64,000 bases of DNA from NCBI GenBank assembly GCA_030220185.1, contig JASPKZ010009705.1, positions 62,001-126,000 of the forward strand, in the 5' to 3' direction. The notes beneath the pieces are model-generated. The model was not told the origin of the DNA, did no database searches, and worked only from the letters and a program-made list of their open reading frames with translations. The first letter of the stretch is position 1. Each line of letters starts with the position of its first letter. The position numbers were made by a program, and so were the translations under genes. Positions 43,871 to 55,321 of this stretch are shown here, one piece after another. Source of the DNA: Diploptera punctata. Its lineage: Eukaryota > Arthropoda > Insecta > Blattodea > Blaberidae.

Positions 43871-44283
43871 AATATCTGAATTAATTGTATAAGCAAATGT
43901 ACCGTACTGTTGCTTTTAGGGGTATTAACCCATTTGTGCCCAGTGTTACATAAATGCAATATGTCCAAAGATTTTTATGTCTGCTGAAAAAAATCATACA
44001 GAGTTTATCTACAAACTTGTGTAAATTTTTAAAATTAACTGATTACAATATTTGACAGAATTATAATGCAATGGAAAAAGTATATGCTCTCTATGATAAC
44101 AAAGATTAGACTATTTTATACTGGGATATGTGAAATGTACACACATACGCATAGTATGAGATAGATTTTTTAGCAATGTTGTGATTATTTTATACTGGGA
44201 TACAATGAAATACCCTATCAAGTATTAACCCATGAATGAAGATAATTCAGCAAAATTAATTGCCATAGACCATTTTGCAAAAT

Positions 44284-44285
44284 GT

Positions 44286-44320
<35 letters not shown>

Positions 44321-44321
44321 G
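44284..44321. repeat. (CA)n(TA)n microsatellite
   Basis: ACACACAC changes to ATATATAT. It lies in otherwise featureless AT-rich DNA. Confidence 0.85.
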
Positions 44322-44444
44322 TATGAAAGCCTCTAAAAAAAACTGAAAAATAGGCAAAAACTAATTTCTCATAAAATTTGTTAAACAAGTTAAATTATCA
44401 CAGAGTACCATCCTCGTTATAAACAATCTTTGTTATCATAATGT

Positions 44445-44840
44445 TAGTTTAGACTACCATTTTATACCTATTTATTTTAATAAAAATTATTAAATATTTG
44501 TATTATCATCCCACTAAAATCTAAGTAAAAATGCTGTTATGTACCTCATTATTAATTATTTAAAAAACAAAAGAGTGCCAATAAGGCCTAAACTCATGTG
44601 TAACTAACTATAATTACATATGAAATAATAGAAAAATCATTAGTTTAGACTTCCGTTTGATACCGATTTATTTTAAAATTAAATTATTAATTCTTTGATA
44701 TTCATATCATCGCCCCATTAAAACCTAAGTAAAAATACTGTTATGTAATTCATTATTATTTATTTAACAAACAAAAGTGCCAATAAGGCTTAAACTGATG
44801 TGTAACTAACTATATTACATACAAAATAATAGAAAAATCA
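44445..44840. repeat. Tandem duplication of a ~196-bp unit
   Basis: TAGTTTAGACT at 44445 recurs at 44641. The units share ACCTAAGTAAAAATACTGTT, AGTGCCAATAAGGCTTAAAC and ATAATAGAAAAATCATTA in the same order, with visible divergence. No coding content. Confidence 0.75.
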
Positions 44841-44934
44841 TTAATTCATTTGATTAAAGATTATTTTTAAACTAAGTTTTGTATGTATTACGGCCTAACC
44901 TCAAAATGTTTACGACATATTTCAAGAAACATAC

Positions 44935-45410
44935 ATTATTAACTTCTTCTTCTTCCTCCTCTATGCATGAAAGCTGGCAACTTGTTGCGTGTTCATTCGC
45001 TACAGGTCCGGGGTATGGTGACGTCCTACTATCGTAGTTGTGGTCTTCCTAAAGGCCTTTTCTGCTGAGGTGTCCAGTCACGTACTTTCTTCACTAGTCT
45101 ACTGTTCTCCATTCTATCTATGTGATTGTTCCAATTTAGTCTTCTATCATTTATAGGTTCAATTTCAAATTCTTCTCTAATAACAGAGCTGCAAATGTTC
45201 TCTCTCAGTGATTTTCCTTAAAACTTTCATTTCAGTTATTTCATTGATTTGTTTTGTTTTTTGAGTTTCTGTTCGGCATTCACAACCATATGTTAGAACT
45301 GGTTTTATGACAGATTTGTAAATTCTTACTTTTTATCTATTCTTAAATTTGTATTTTTCCAAACAGTATTGTTTAAACATCCCAATATTTTGTTTGCAAC
45401 ATTATTAACA
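44935..45410 (-). mobile_element. LINE 3' end, separate family
   Basis: The minus strand gives, across frames, REEFEIEPINDRRLNWNNHI, DRMENSRLVKKVRDWTPQQK and RPLGRPQLR, followed by an AAGAAG-type tail at 44945. This is a typical LINE C-terminal tail, clearly distinct from families Y and Z. No polymerase catalytic motif remains. Confidence 0.7.
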
Positions 45411-45659
45411 AACTATATATTTAAAATCAGTCGGGTCGGCTGACGACAAATATTTCCACTCGAATTGGCAATTATTTATCACATGAACAGATTCTTGAGA
45501 CTAGAAGGCATCTGGCAAGTGGAAATCTCAATGATTAATACCTGAGTACACGTTTTATGCTTGAGTATGTTCTTCCATACTGGCCTCAATGTTTATTTCA
45601 AGGACATTAATCTTCTCTCTCAAATATTCCCTCTTTTTATATTTTGAAACCTAAATGGC

Positions 45660-46650
45660 ATAAAGAGTAGGGTGCGTGTAGGCAAAGAGTTTTCGGACAC
45701 TTTTGAAATCCAGAATGGGTTGAAGCAAGGAGATGCACTATCTCCTCTACTATTTAATTTTGTACTAGAGCATGCCATTAAATCTTTAGAGAATGAGGAA
45801 GGCTTACAACTGAATGGTATTAATAAACTGTTAGTTTATGCTGATGATGTAGTACTATTGGCCAATAGCGAGGAGATACTAAAGGACAACACGCACACAC
45901 TGTTGAGTAACACTAAGAAATTAGGACTGGAAGTAAATATCAATAAAACTAAATATATGGTCACACGTAGAAATACATTATATAATGGAAATGGACAGCT
46001 AATGACAAATGAGGGAAATTTTGAGGAAGTGGCTGAATTCAAATACCTAGGAACAATAATCACAAATAGGAATGAGACGCACAAAGAAATTAAACATAGG
46101 CTCAATTCTGGAAATGCGTGTTATTATGCATTGCAGAGACTCTTGATGTCCCTACTCCTTTCAAAAAACATTAAACTGAAAATATATAAAACTATTATTC
46201 TACCAGTTATACTATATGGGTGCGAAACATGGACTCTTACTTTAAGGGAGGAAAGGAGATTACAAGTATTTGAGATAAAGTACTTAGGAAAATTTTTGGA
46301 CCAAAGAGAGATGAACAGACAGGTGAATGGAGAAGACTACATAACAATGAACTACATGGTCTTTATAGGAAGCCAGATATAATAAGAACAGTTAAGTCTC
46401 GTACACTGCGATGGGCAGGACATGTTGCATGTATGGGGAATGAAAGACTTGTATGGAAGCTTCTTGTAGGAAAGCCAGAGGGAAAACGCCCAGTTGGTAG
46501 ACCAAGAATGAGATGGGAGAATAACATTAACTATGATTTGAGGGAAGTAGAATATACAGGGAATGATTGGAAAGCATTAGCTCAGGATAGGGATGTATGG
46601 AGAGCTTATGTCCACGCGGCCATGAACCTATGGGTTCGATAGTGCCAGTA
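45660..46650 (+). mobile_element. LINE family Z, best-preserved polymerase and 3' end
   Basis: The 236-residue frame at 45672-46382 has FEIQNGLKQGDALSPLLFNF (motif B), LLVYADDVVLLANSEE (motif C with the paired aspartates), FKYLGTIITNRNETHKEIKH and ILYGCETWTLTLREERR. A frameshift then leads to the frame at 46433-46642 with GRPRMRWENNINYDLREVEY and AQDRDVWRAYVHAAMNLWVR. The 5' part, including motif A and the endonuclease, is missing. The 3' tail is AGTAAGTAAGTAAG. Confidence 0.9.
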
Positions 46651-46663
46651 AGTAAGTAAGTAA

Positions 46664-46747
46664 TCAATTGAGTTGGTGTTTACTTGATGAAAATCGATAT
46701 TTATTAATTAAATAAAAATAAACTACATTTTATTTTTATTTAATTAA
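46664..46747 (+). mobile_element. Short PLE-derived insertion in the LINE tail
   Basis: Eighty-four bases (CAATTGAGTTGGTGTTTACT onward) match 3988-4050 and carry the ATTAATTAAATAAAAATAAA end and its inverted partner, but lack the hammerhead. AAGTAAGTA lies on both sides, though the duplication cannot be sized because the target is an AGTA repeat. Confidence 0.65.
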
Positions 46748-46759
46748 TAAGTAAGTATT

Positions 46760-47315
46760 ATTATTATTATTATTATAACATTGACAGAGATTTTTATAAA
46801 ATAGAAAATATTTATCCACTAATAAATAGCCCATTATTATGTTTAAATTAAACAAGTAAACTTATAATTTATTCTATTGTTTATGTTTCTATAATCTATG
46901 AGTGATAGAATTTTTTTTTTTTTACTCTACACTGAAGCAATGAGTATCAATCCATCTTACACCTACAATAGTCGCTAAAAAGAATGGAGCCATCATGTTT
47001 AATTTAAGATGCATTGTTATAATATGTCAATGGAACAATACTAAATTATTGTAATACTTAACATTATTAATGTCTTGCATTGGATAAAATGTACTTATTT
47101 TCATAAATCATGATTAATTAGATTCAGTCCTATGAAATGAACTAAACACTTCTTCACATGTATCAAATCTAATTTTAATCACTTGTATAAAAAACAATTG
47201 TTATTATATTTAAGAAAGATAACTAACATCAATACACAAAAATAGTTTAGGTGCATATGAAGTTAAAATGATAGGGAGAGGAGTTAATATGATATACAGT
47301 AAGTTATATTTTTGA
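46760..47315. other. No gene; short (ATT)n at about 46756-46776
   Basis: AT-rich. Nothing else seen. Confidence 0.4.
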
Positions 47316-47328
47316 CAAGACCAGCCTC

Positions 47329-47627
47329 ATGGACTAGTGGTCAGCATTTCTGACTACTGTTCATGAGGTCCTGGGTTTGATTCCGATCAAACCACTGGAA
47401 TTTTTCCTTAAAGAGAATTATTCCTGTGGTTGCACATGGTCTGGAATTTAGGTTAAGAGTTCTCCTGGCACATCATTATCATTTATCACCCATCATATCA
47501 TCAGGGTAATGTAACTCCGCCTTCTAGGTGCCCCAACTTCAGAAGTGGGTTACAAATAAGCCAATGCCAGGAGAGAACACAGAAATGTCGAAATGACAAC
47601 CTGGGGCATTAAATAAATAAAAAGAAG
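47329..47627 (+). repeat. SINE-2, full length, 11-bp target duplication
   Basis: Perfect direct repeats ATTTTTGACAA (47318-47328 and 47628-47638) flank it. The tRNA-like head includes ATGGACTAGTGGTCAGCA (A box) and GGGTTTGATTCCGATC (B box). The body has AGGTGCCCCAACTTCAGAAG and the end GAAATGACAACCTGGGGC plus an AAATAAATAAA tail. Related copies are at 15087-15265 and 63897-64000. Confidence 0.85.
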
Positions 47628-47805
47628 ATTTTTGACAAAAAATTCCTGAAAAATGTCAAGCTTGAAAACAATAATTGAATTGAAAATTAAAACTCCCTAG
47701 TGCAAGGGAAGCAACCATCTTACAATTATGTACAAGAATGTTATAAGCCTTATTAAAGTTCAAAGTGAATATTCTTTCCTTCTTTATTTATGTATTTCTT
47801 TACCT

Positions 47806-47935
47806 TTGCAGGAACTTCTGCATGTCTTATGCCATCCAGGCCTTATAGTGATATGACTTATCGGGAGAGGATGTTTACATGATATTTTTTTGACTACATA
47901 AGAATATGGATGCCAGGGCCATCTCCGAGACAATA
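47806..47935 (+). repeat. Dispersed repeat, unclassified (copy 2 of 2)
   Basis: It shares ATCCAGGCCTTATAGTGA and TCTCCGAGAC with 30834-31030 in reverse orientation. The 300 bases that follow are unassigned. Confidence 0.4.
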
Positions 47936-48464
47936 TGGACAAGACACACAATTCACTCATACAGTCATACTAAAAGGCAAATTAGATATGATGATTCTGA
48001 TCGTCTTCGGGGCTGTAAAGTTTCCTGACATTTTTCATATAGGAGAGGAAAGACCCCAAAGAATCTTCAACCAAGAAACTTGTCCCATCCAGGGATTGGA
48101 CATGGATCAATGACATTACCCTGAGACCACAGCAGTGCACAAGCTACATATTAGTCTTCAAAAATACTACCATTTTAAAATAAGCATTAATAATTTTTGT
48201 AATAATATATATCCACTCACCATTTCTGACACTACTAGATGGCCAAGGACATTTAAATTCTCCAGCAGATTTATCAATTTAGATGATTTTTCACCTACAA
48301 TATAAAATAAACTTCAAGTTTTCAACCATTCATACATTTAATAATAAAAGGGACATGTACAAAAAATTAAAGGAAAAACCTAGGACATTAAAAAAAAAAA
48401 GTGGGACATTAACAGATAAAAGGAAGTTTCAAAAATTGTATGAAACAAATTATATAAACTGCAC

Positions 48465-48472
<8 letters not shown>

Positions 48473-48503
<31 letters not shown>
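48473..48503. repeat. (TA)n microsatellite
   Basis: Uninterrupted TA/AT run of about 30 bases. Confidence 0.9.
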
Positions 48504-48508
<5 letters not shown>

Positions 48509-48568
48509 TATGCCTATTTTTTATTGTCCATTAAAATTATTTACTCAACTGCATTATGTCTACTCTAT

Positions 48569-49605
48569 CTACACAGGCAGACTGGTAGATGTATTTGTAT
48601 TGCTGTACTTCGATGATTTATATATTTCATCAAGTTGTTTATTTTCTTTCGAAATTCTATCATAAAATGAAGTACACGATACATTGTTAAAATGTGTTTT
48701 TACCATGAGCAATGCCTTCACAATTTCAACTTTCATTCTGTTTTTTTTTTTCATTTGATCATATAGTATTCACTAAGGAAAATACACGTTCAACACAGCA
48801 TTTGATCCAGGAATTGCTAGACAAAATCATATTAACTGAATGATATTTTTAATATTAATATTTTTATCACTGAAGTAGCCAAACATTTGACACTACTTTT
48901 CATCAGCATTTAGATTTGTTTCAACACTTTCTTCCATATTACTCTGAACATAGTTCTGAACACAAGAAAATGCATCGAAAAGCTCATCTTCATCTATAAT
49001 AAAAGTTGGCACAATTACTTTCAACAAAACTACAATATTCTTGTAACAGAATAAGATGAAAAGTGGATACTGGAAATAATTATTCTCCTTTTTACTACAA
49101 CACTGTTGCCAATACAAATTTATAAGAATCAACCATTCATAAATCAAAAACCACTAAAGTCATTGTTTATTAACATTTAAAATAATTATTTATCGCTGCA
49201 AGGGATATAAAAATCTGACTAACTAGATCTCTTTCATCCAAGTTAAAATTGTATTTCTCCACCTCCAAAATACCAGAATCAGCAGGAAATCACCAACATT
49301 GGCTGCACTGACAATGGATTGACAATTTGAAAAATGTACCAGTTACCAATATATGAAAGTAAAAAAACTAAGATTATAGACCAAACAGTGCATTGTGGTC
49401 ATATAACTAGCGCATTCTAATGTTCATATTTATAACAGCATAGTAAAGAACAAAACAAAAGTCGCCATTCATAAATACATTGACAAAGCATCTCGCAAAA
49501 GCAGGACATTTGAGCGTTCCAAAGAAAACTTTCAGGACAGTGGGACATTTTCCAAAAAAAAAAAGGGACTGTCCCAGGAAAAACAGGACAAATGGACACC
49601 CTTAC
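48569..49605 (-). mobile_element. hAT element relic (second hAT lineage)
   Basis: The minus-strand right end reads AAGGGTGTCCATTTGTCCTG, a hAT-like terminus, followed by GGGACAGTCCC. Coding remains run from 49147 leftward: VDEDELFDAF-like IIDEDELFDAFSCVQNYVQ and MEESVETNLNADEK. Across a break come PGSNA-like and VERVFSLVNTI (hAT dimerisation motif), then MKVEIVKALLMVKTHFN, SCTSFYDRISKENKQL. The catalytic core is not recognisable. This lineage differs from the CGGBP1-like copies. Confidence 0.68.
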
Positions 49606-49614
49606 AGAAGCAGC

Positions 49615-50345
49615 AAAATGTACCAGTGTATGTACCACATACTCTGACGTTGTTGAAGGGGAACATCCTCAAGCAATCCTGAAAGATGCTGTGGCAGAAA
49701 CCAATGGTAGTTCATCCATTGAGTTTTTTTGGAAGATTGTGTGGCCCAATGAGATGATCATCTAGTACTCCTACCAACACGTTCAAAAAGAAATATTGGT
49801 GATGTGGTGACCCATGAACATGATTAGGATTTACATCACTCCAGACATGAGTATTATCTTAATTTAAAATAACATCTCGAGTGAAGCCGCCTCGTCGGTA
49901 AGTAAAATGGTACTTATTTAATACAGTACTTGCAAAATGAAGGTTGGCTAACCTGTTGTTGCATCCACTGAGCAAAATTCACTCTAGGACCAAAGTCCTG
50001 AGCATTGAGACAATGAACTTGTTAGAGATATTTGAAGAGAAAAATTATACGCTCAGACCGGGACTTGAACCCGACCAAGTACCGATCTAAACGCAAATCT
50101 TTCTCTATATACATTGTTAGAGATGGTAATGATCAATGAATTGCGATGTAAAAGTCTCCATACACTACTGTGGCTTAGTCCATGCACTTGTGTGTCAATT
50201 CTCCTCATCAATGTTCCTGGAGAGTGTTCTACTGCTTCCTACACCATATCCTCAACTTCAGGCGTAATTTTTGTAGGGCTACCTGCTCCCCTACTATGTC
50301 CAAATGCAGGTGCTGATGTACCCTTGTGAATGTGCAACTTTCAGG
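49615..50345 (-). mobile_element. Tc1/mariner-superfamily transposase relic, split by a SINE-1 head
   Basis: On the minus strand: HKGTSAPAFGHSRGAGSPTK, TPEVEDMV, AVEHSPGTLMRRI, LSHSSVWRLLHRN (helix-turn-helix). Then, after the insertion, LNAQDFGPRVNFAQWMQQQ, a YRRGGFTRD-type segment in place of the TDEA-FTRDG motif, NTHVWSDVNP and DDHLIGPH. The second and third catalytic regions are missing. No inverted repeats are identified. Confidence 0.72.
50030..50113 (+). repeat. SINE-1 head insertion with 11-bp target duplication
   Basis: TTGTTAGAGAT occurs at 50019-50029 and 50114-50124. The 84-base insert has the GAGAAAAATTATACGCTCAG flank, the CCGGGACTTGAACCCG T arm and then the opposite flank GATCTAAACGCAAATC, with the D and anticodon arms deleted. 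Removing it and one repeat restores the interrupted transposase relic. Confidence 0.82.
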
Positions 50346-50700
50346 GTGCCTTCAACCAGGGTAAACATAGAATCGAAACAAAAACCAAATTACTGAAACA
50401 ATTAGATAATTCTAAGGAACTCACAATTTGGGAGAAAATATATATCCACAAAAATAGAAAGAAAATAATGAATTTTGAAATTCCCGGAGAAAAAAATATT
50501 GATTCAGAAGTTCATCAGTCAGCCAACAGAGAAAGCAGAAATCAACCTACAGGAACATCAACTGCTGATTCAACAGTTAGAAACGATTAACAATGATGCT
50601 TAAAGCATCTACATCTGGGATTTCAAGAAATCTATAAATATGAGGTTGAGTCATGCATATCTAACTCTTATTATTTAAAATAAATATCATAGTGTCACTT
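50346..50700 (+). mobile_element. Penelope-like element 3' end
   Basis: The frame at 50330-50590 contains HRIETKTKLLKQLDNSKELT, IWEKIYIHKNRKKIMNFEIP, matching the GIY-YIG tail at 39557-39871. The 3' end TATAAATATGAGGTTGAG resembles the other PLE ends (TATGAGGT). The nuclease signature is truncated away. A GATGC-TTAAA-GCATC hairpin lies at 50600, but a full hammerhead core is not recognisable. Confidence 0.78.
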
Positions 50701-50850
50701 CCTTTAAATATTAGGCCTAAACATCTTATGGTAATCTTATTTATTTCTTCTGGAGATATATGAAACTATATGGGGTAGGGTAAGATTGGCAACCAGTACC
50801 TATGTCCTTGTTTTGGTATTGAAATCTTCAAAATAATGGGGATTCAGCTG

Positions 50851-51418
50851 AACTGCACTTCTACTTACTCTTGATTTTTCAGTTTATTGTTGTAAATTAT
50901 AGCTCTTCTTCTGCATTTACTAACATTATTTAATATTTTAAACCTTTTCAAACAATTTTTATAACATTATTAGCCAATTTTCAAGTATTTATTTAAATAT
51001 GCAAATCACACTATTATGACACTGTTAGACAATATTGTGATGCTGACTGCTATTTTTCTCCACAGAGTATATTGCTTAGTCTATGATTTTTCTATTGCTG
51101 GTTTGGGTTATCGCTAGTTAGAACGGCATTAGAGAATGATAAGTAAGTGTACACCTATTTTTAATAAACGTTTGGTAATTTTAATATTATTAATATACTT
51201 CTTTAACATAGAATTGGGGATTTATTGCAAAGATTGGTCATTCAAATTTCATAGCGACATGCTGCCATCTAGCATAAGGTATATGAACTTTAGTATGATC
51301 TCAATAATAAACGATACGTGACTCAATGGTGGGTTATCGCTAACTCTATAAACTCTGGCGCATGCACACTGTTGTTCTACAGAACTTTGAAAATATATCA
51401 AGTAAGTTTAAGTGCAGT
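50851..51418 (-). mobile_element. MITE (AACTGCACTT family), copy 1
   Basis: It is bounded by AACTGCACTTCTACT on the left and an inverted AACTTAAGTGCAGT-type end on the right. The sequence is the reverse of copies at 59011-59526 and 61686-62211, including GGGTTATCGCTA, AATATTGTGATGC and AGTGTACACC. No coding region is seen. Fairly diverged from the other copies. Confidence 0.75.
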
Positions 51419-51497
51419 CTTTCCAGGGATTCTATGGTGGTATGAGTCTACATAAATTCAAATACAAAACTAAAAACACTCAAATTATTGTAGCAGT

Positions 51498-51498
<1 letters not shown>

Positions 51499-51528
<30 letters not shown>
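51499..51528. repeat. (TA)n microsatellite
   Basis: Uninterrupted TA run. Confidence 0.9.
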
Positions 51529-51529
51529 A

Positions 51530-51960
51530 AGATTTTTTTTTATTTGAGAAATGCCTTAAAATTAAATGAGAAGTTGAAGTAAAAGTAACCTAAAACTGCC
51601 ATTTTTACAACGGAAAATATGCATTAGTCATTCTCAAACAGAACAGCCAACTTATCAGAAACACGTTAACTAAAAATGAACATGATCACAATATCCCAGT
51701 TAGGAGAAACCACACTAAAAAACAAATGATAGTCGCCAAGAACTCTAACTCAATCAGTATTGTCTGCAATTCCACCAGGGTGATGTCTTGCATCAGCAAA
51801 AAAAAAAAACTTCCCCTCGTCCAGACAAGCATGGTCTTTTTGCCTTAGAATCCTAACCTCACAAAATTAATTTCATACATATTATCCAATAAATGTTTAA
51901 TTAATCTTGTTTATACTAACTTATACATTTTCTCAGCTAATAAAATAAATTGAGTACATA
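51530..51960. other. No gene recognised
   Basis: AT-rich spacer with a poly-A run near 51800. Confidence 0.35.
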
Positions 51961-51962
51961 AA

Positions 51963-52410
51963 CCATGTGAAACATGGACTCTTACTTTAAGGGAAGAAAG
52001 GAGATTACAGGTATTTGAGAATAAAGTTCTTAGGAAAATATTTGGACCAATTTGAGATGAACAGACAGCTGAACGGGGAAGACTTACATAACAGTGAACT
52101 ACCGATACATGGTCTATATAGGAAGCCAGATATTTAAGAACAGTTAAGTCTCATAGACTGCAATGGGCAGGACATATGGCATGAAAGACATGAATGGAAG
52201 GTTCTTGTAGGAAAACCTGAGGGAAAACACCCAGTTGGTAGACTAAGAATGAGGTGGGAGAATAACATTAACTATGATTTGAGGGAAGTAGATTATACAG
52301 GGGATGATTGGAAAACATTAGCTCAGGATAGAGATGTATGGAGAGCTTTATGCCCATGTGGGCATGAACCTATGGGTTTGATAATGCCAGTGAGTTAGTT
52401 TGTTAGTTAT
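51963..52410 (+). mobile_element. LINE family Z, 3' end
   Basis: It begins at the CETWTLTLREERR codons and runs through RSHRLQWAGHM-like, GRLRMRWENNINYDLREVDY and AQDRDVWRALC, ending GATAATGCCAGTGAGTTAGT. It aligns with 46210-46650 throughout, with small deletions. 5'-truncated. Confidence 0.85.
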
Positions 52411-52414
52411 TCAA

Positions 52415-53255
52415 TGCCAGGAGTCCACCTATGAATGTTCCAACAGAGAACAAGTAGCTGCTAGCATAATAATACCAGTACTTTTAAAATTCATGGTTAA
52501 CCACCGTTGAGATTATTAAGTAAAATCTTAAAATCCATATCTAATGTATGAGACGTCCTCAAGTAAATTTTTTTAGGACAACTGATAAATCAGCTACGGA
52601 TTTTAAGATTTCAACATTTTACATAATAATTTCTCCTATCAGATTTGCATTTTATTTTTTTAATATATTTGTTCACTCATTACTAAATCTTTGTACTATA
52701 TAATATTCTATACTCATTTTATTTAAAAAATAGGCATGTTAGTACACACCAGATTAGTTTACAGTTTATTGGATAATCTGGTGCCCCCTAAGGATAAGTT
52801 GGCCATTCTGTTGAATAATGGCTAATGAATGTTTTCCACTGTAAATAAAATGATTTTAGGTTAAAATTACCTCAAATTCTCATTCAATGTTAAGACATTT
52901 CTTGGATATTTTTTTTTTAAAAATCAACATGTAGGCCTAGGCCTATATTCCTCAAGTAATTATCCACATTAATTTTCGTGTTTTTGGTTTTTTAATTCAA
53001 TTTATATACGTGGACTCTTGGCATAGAATCCCCATTAAATCCAAAATGGCATATATCCAACATTTGTTGCCTTATTCTTGAGTTTAGTGATGCATACATT
53101 CCAACAATTACAACATTTTCAAATGGTGAAAATGTGAGTAAAAATGTTGGCAGTAGCAGGAATGTGTGCTATGTTGGTAAAAATGATGGCTAGCAGTCTC
53201 ACTTGTTCTCCATTCCAACATTCACAGATTCATATATTGTACAGAACATGGTAAA
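52415..53255. other. No gene recognised
   Basis: AT-rich. No motif found. Confidence 0.4.
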
Positions 53256-53259
53256 AGTT

Positions 53260-53517
53260 TAGTTTGATCTCCATAATAAATTTTCTACGTCCTACAGAAT
53301 AACAGTACACATGTGCAAACATATTGTAGAATTGACACTAGGTGGAACCACATATCAGTAGAGTCCTACAAAAAGTTTATAAAATTGTCGCTAGATAGAA
53401 TCACAAAGCTGTGAAATCAATATCACCAAACTTCGCAATAAATTTCCAAACTTTATTAGAAATGGATGTACATCAACTTCTCCTTTTCTAACCTAACAAA
53501 ATTAATTGCATGCATAT
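53260..53517 (+). mobile_element. Diverged MITE-related sequence left of a mariner
   Basis: CCTACAGAATAACAGTACAC, CGCTAGATAGAATCAC, CAATAAATTTCC and GGATGTACATC follow the order seen in the AACTGCACTT MITE family, at low identity. A similar, inverted stretch lies right of the mariner (54383-54545). Confidence 0.4.
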
Positions 53518-53519
53518 TA

Positions 53520-54380
53520 CAGGGAGTCCACAAAACTACCAAAACAATGTAACTTAGCTCATAAATTATTTGAGATAGAGGTATGCAGTTTTTTGCAACG
53601 TATTCTACATCTCTCAAAGTTTTGTTTACATTTGTTGCAGATTGTGATTTAAACGACAATGACGACACCATAGGAAAAGGCCCAATGTGGTAATCTGAGT
53701 CTGGTAAATCGCCCGTACTCTTATATCCAAACGTTATGGCGGTTAACATGTCCAGACACAAAGAAAGCCGCTTCATCAGAGAACATCACATGCTGCAGGT
53801 ACTCATTGTCTTCATCAATTGCATTCAACATGGAATCAGTAAATTCAGCACGCCAAGGGAAGTCAGTTAGCAGCAATGCTTGCATAATTTGCACTTTATA
53901 GGCCTGAAGACGTAGCCGCTTATGGAGGACTTTATGAATGGTTGATTTTAGTAAATGCAGTTCCCGTGAAATACGACGAACCAATTTTTGAGGTATGAGT
54001 TGAAATGCAAGTTGACCATTGTCGATAGTTTCTTGACTCACACCTGCTCGTCCACTTTGTAGTAAGGCCATTATACTGCCAGTCACTAGAAATTTCTCGG
54101 CCTATTTAATTATGGATGATTAGGGTGGAGGACCTCTTCCATATTGCCGGTGGAAATTTTGCTGAACAGTTACTGGTGATTTGTCAGACTCAGCATACCA
54201 TCATACACATTAGGCATTTTCTTGTTGTGTCATCATTGTCCTTTAAATCACAATCTGCAACAAATGTAAACAAAACTTTGAGAGATGTAGAATATGTTGC
54301 AAAAAATCACATGTCTCTATCTCAAATAGTTTACGAGCCAAGTTACATTGTTTTGGTAGCAGGACTTTGTGGACACCCTG
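53520..54380 (-). mobile_element. Tc1/mariner-superfamily element with long inverted repeats, internally deleted
   Basis: The ends CAGGGAGTCCACAAA (53520) and CAGGGTGTCCACAAA (minus strand from 54380) lie next to TA on both sides. The inverted repeats extend about 150 bp, through AAAACAATGTAACTTAGCTC and AGATTGTGATTTAA. It is related to, but distinct from, the element at 18628-19946. At 861 bp it is missing most of the catalytic domain. Confidence 0.88.
53721..54086 (-). pseudogene. Mariner-like transposase, N-terminal half
   Basis: The 121-residue frame begins inside the DNA-binding region: TGSIMALLQSGRAGVSQET, LVRRISRELHLLKSTIHKVL, HKRLRLQAYKVQIMQALL. It ends at the first catalytic segment MFSDEAAFFVSGHVNRHNVWI, where the first D is intact. 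Further upstream (54090-54200) other frames give SPVTVQ-, RQYGR- and AEKF-like pieces of the first helix-turn-helix. The second and third catalytic residues are deleted. Confidence 0.85.
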
Positions 54381-54592
54381 TATTTAAAGAAGTGTACACT
54401 AACCTGTCCATTAGGAACCTAACAAAATTAAGTCAATTTCTTGAAATATGGTGTGGAATTAATTGTGAATGTTGTTAACACCGATTTCACTGCCATCTAG
54501 TGGAAGTTACATTAAGCACATGTGCACTACAATTCTGTAGAATTTTTAAAAAAATCATTGTGCACATAGATAAATATTTTATAACTTGGCTC

Positions 54593-54722
54593 AACTGCAC
54601 TTCTGCTAGCGCTTGATTTTTCAGTTATACTGTTGTAAACTATAGCTCTTCTTCTGTATTTACTAACATTTTTTAATATTTTAAACTTTTTCAAACAATT
54701 TTTATAACATTACTAGCTAATA
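54593..54722 (-). mobile_element. MITE (AACTGCACTT family), partial copy
   Basis: AACTGCACTTCTGCTAGCGC starts the block and TATAGCTCTTCTTCTGTATT follows. The match ends after ATTTTTATAACATTACTAGC. Only one end of the element remains. Confidence 0.7.
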
Positions 54723-54724
54723 CC

Positions 54725-55105
54725 TGCATGCACTGTTACTCCTAAATAAATATTAATGTGTTTTTACAACCAGCCGTGCGCTGTTATACTCTACTTTTTT
54801 GTAGAGTTTTTTTAGATGTTTAATTCTGTGTACATCAATTTGTGAATTTGTTATGGTTTAGGCAACGTAAGCCATTTAAGCACCAAAATAGGGACTTTAT
54901 TTCACATTTTTCACTACAAAGGGTGATTTGTATGGGTGGAATGGTGATTATTACAACTCTCTTATAGCCTATGTTCATTCCCGGAACCTCCTGAACATTT
55001 TTCGAAAAGCCCCATCTCAATCGGATGAACAGTATGGCAGAGCACGCTTGCCTGGGAATCTACTTATCCTGATCTTCTTGGTATAAAAAAAAACCTCAAA
55101 GCGCA
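54725..55105. other. No gene recognised
   Basis: A short stretch here (GTAGAGTTTTTTTAGATGTT, TGTGTACATC, GGTTTAGGC) recurs at 58360-58450, so it is repeat-derived, but I cannot name the repeat. Confidence 0.4.
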
Positions 55106-55109
55106 ACAG

Positions 55110-55320
55110 GCCTAGAAGGCTTTTGGGTGACCAGCCGGCTGTAGGCCTCACATCCACATGTGTTAATCACAGCCAGTGTAGGGTGACATGTGGTCAGCAT
55201 GTTGGATCCTCCAGCAATTATAGCTGGTATTCTCAACTATAGCTACTTATTGTAACTACCCAAATTCCTCACGATGCTGGGTGGGCACCACACAGTGGGC
55301 CAGATACGAAATCTAGCTGG
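55110..55320 (-). repeat. SINE-3 body
   Basis: On the minus strand it matches 43670-43860: GGTGCCCACCCAGCATCGTG, CCAGCTATAATTGCTGG and CATGTCACCCTACACTGGCT, ending ACACATGTGGATGTGA. The tRNA-like head is replaced by the foldback arm sequence. Confidence 0.65.
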
Positions 55321-55321
55321 A

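Noticed and set aside
54116..54478. 120-residue plus-strand frame
   Set aside because: It shares residues with the reverse of 53456-53776 because both lie in the inverted repeats of the same mariner. Not a gene.
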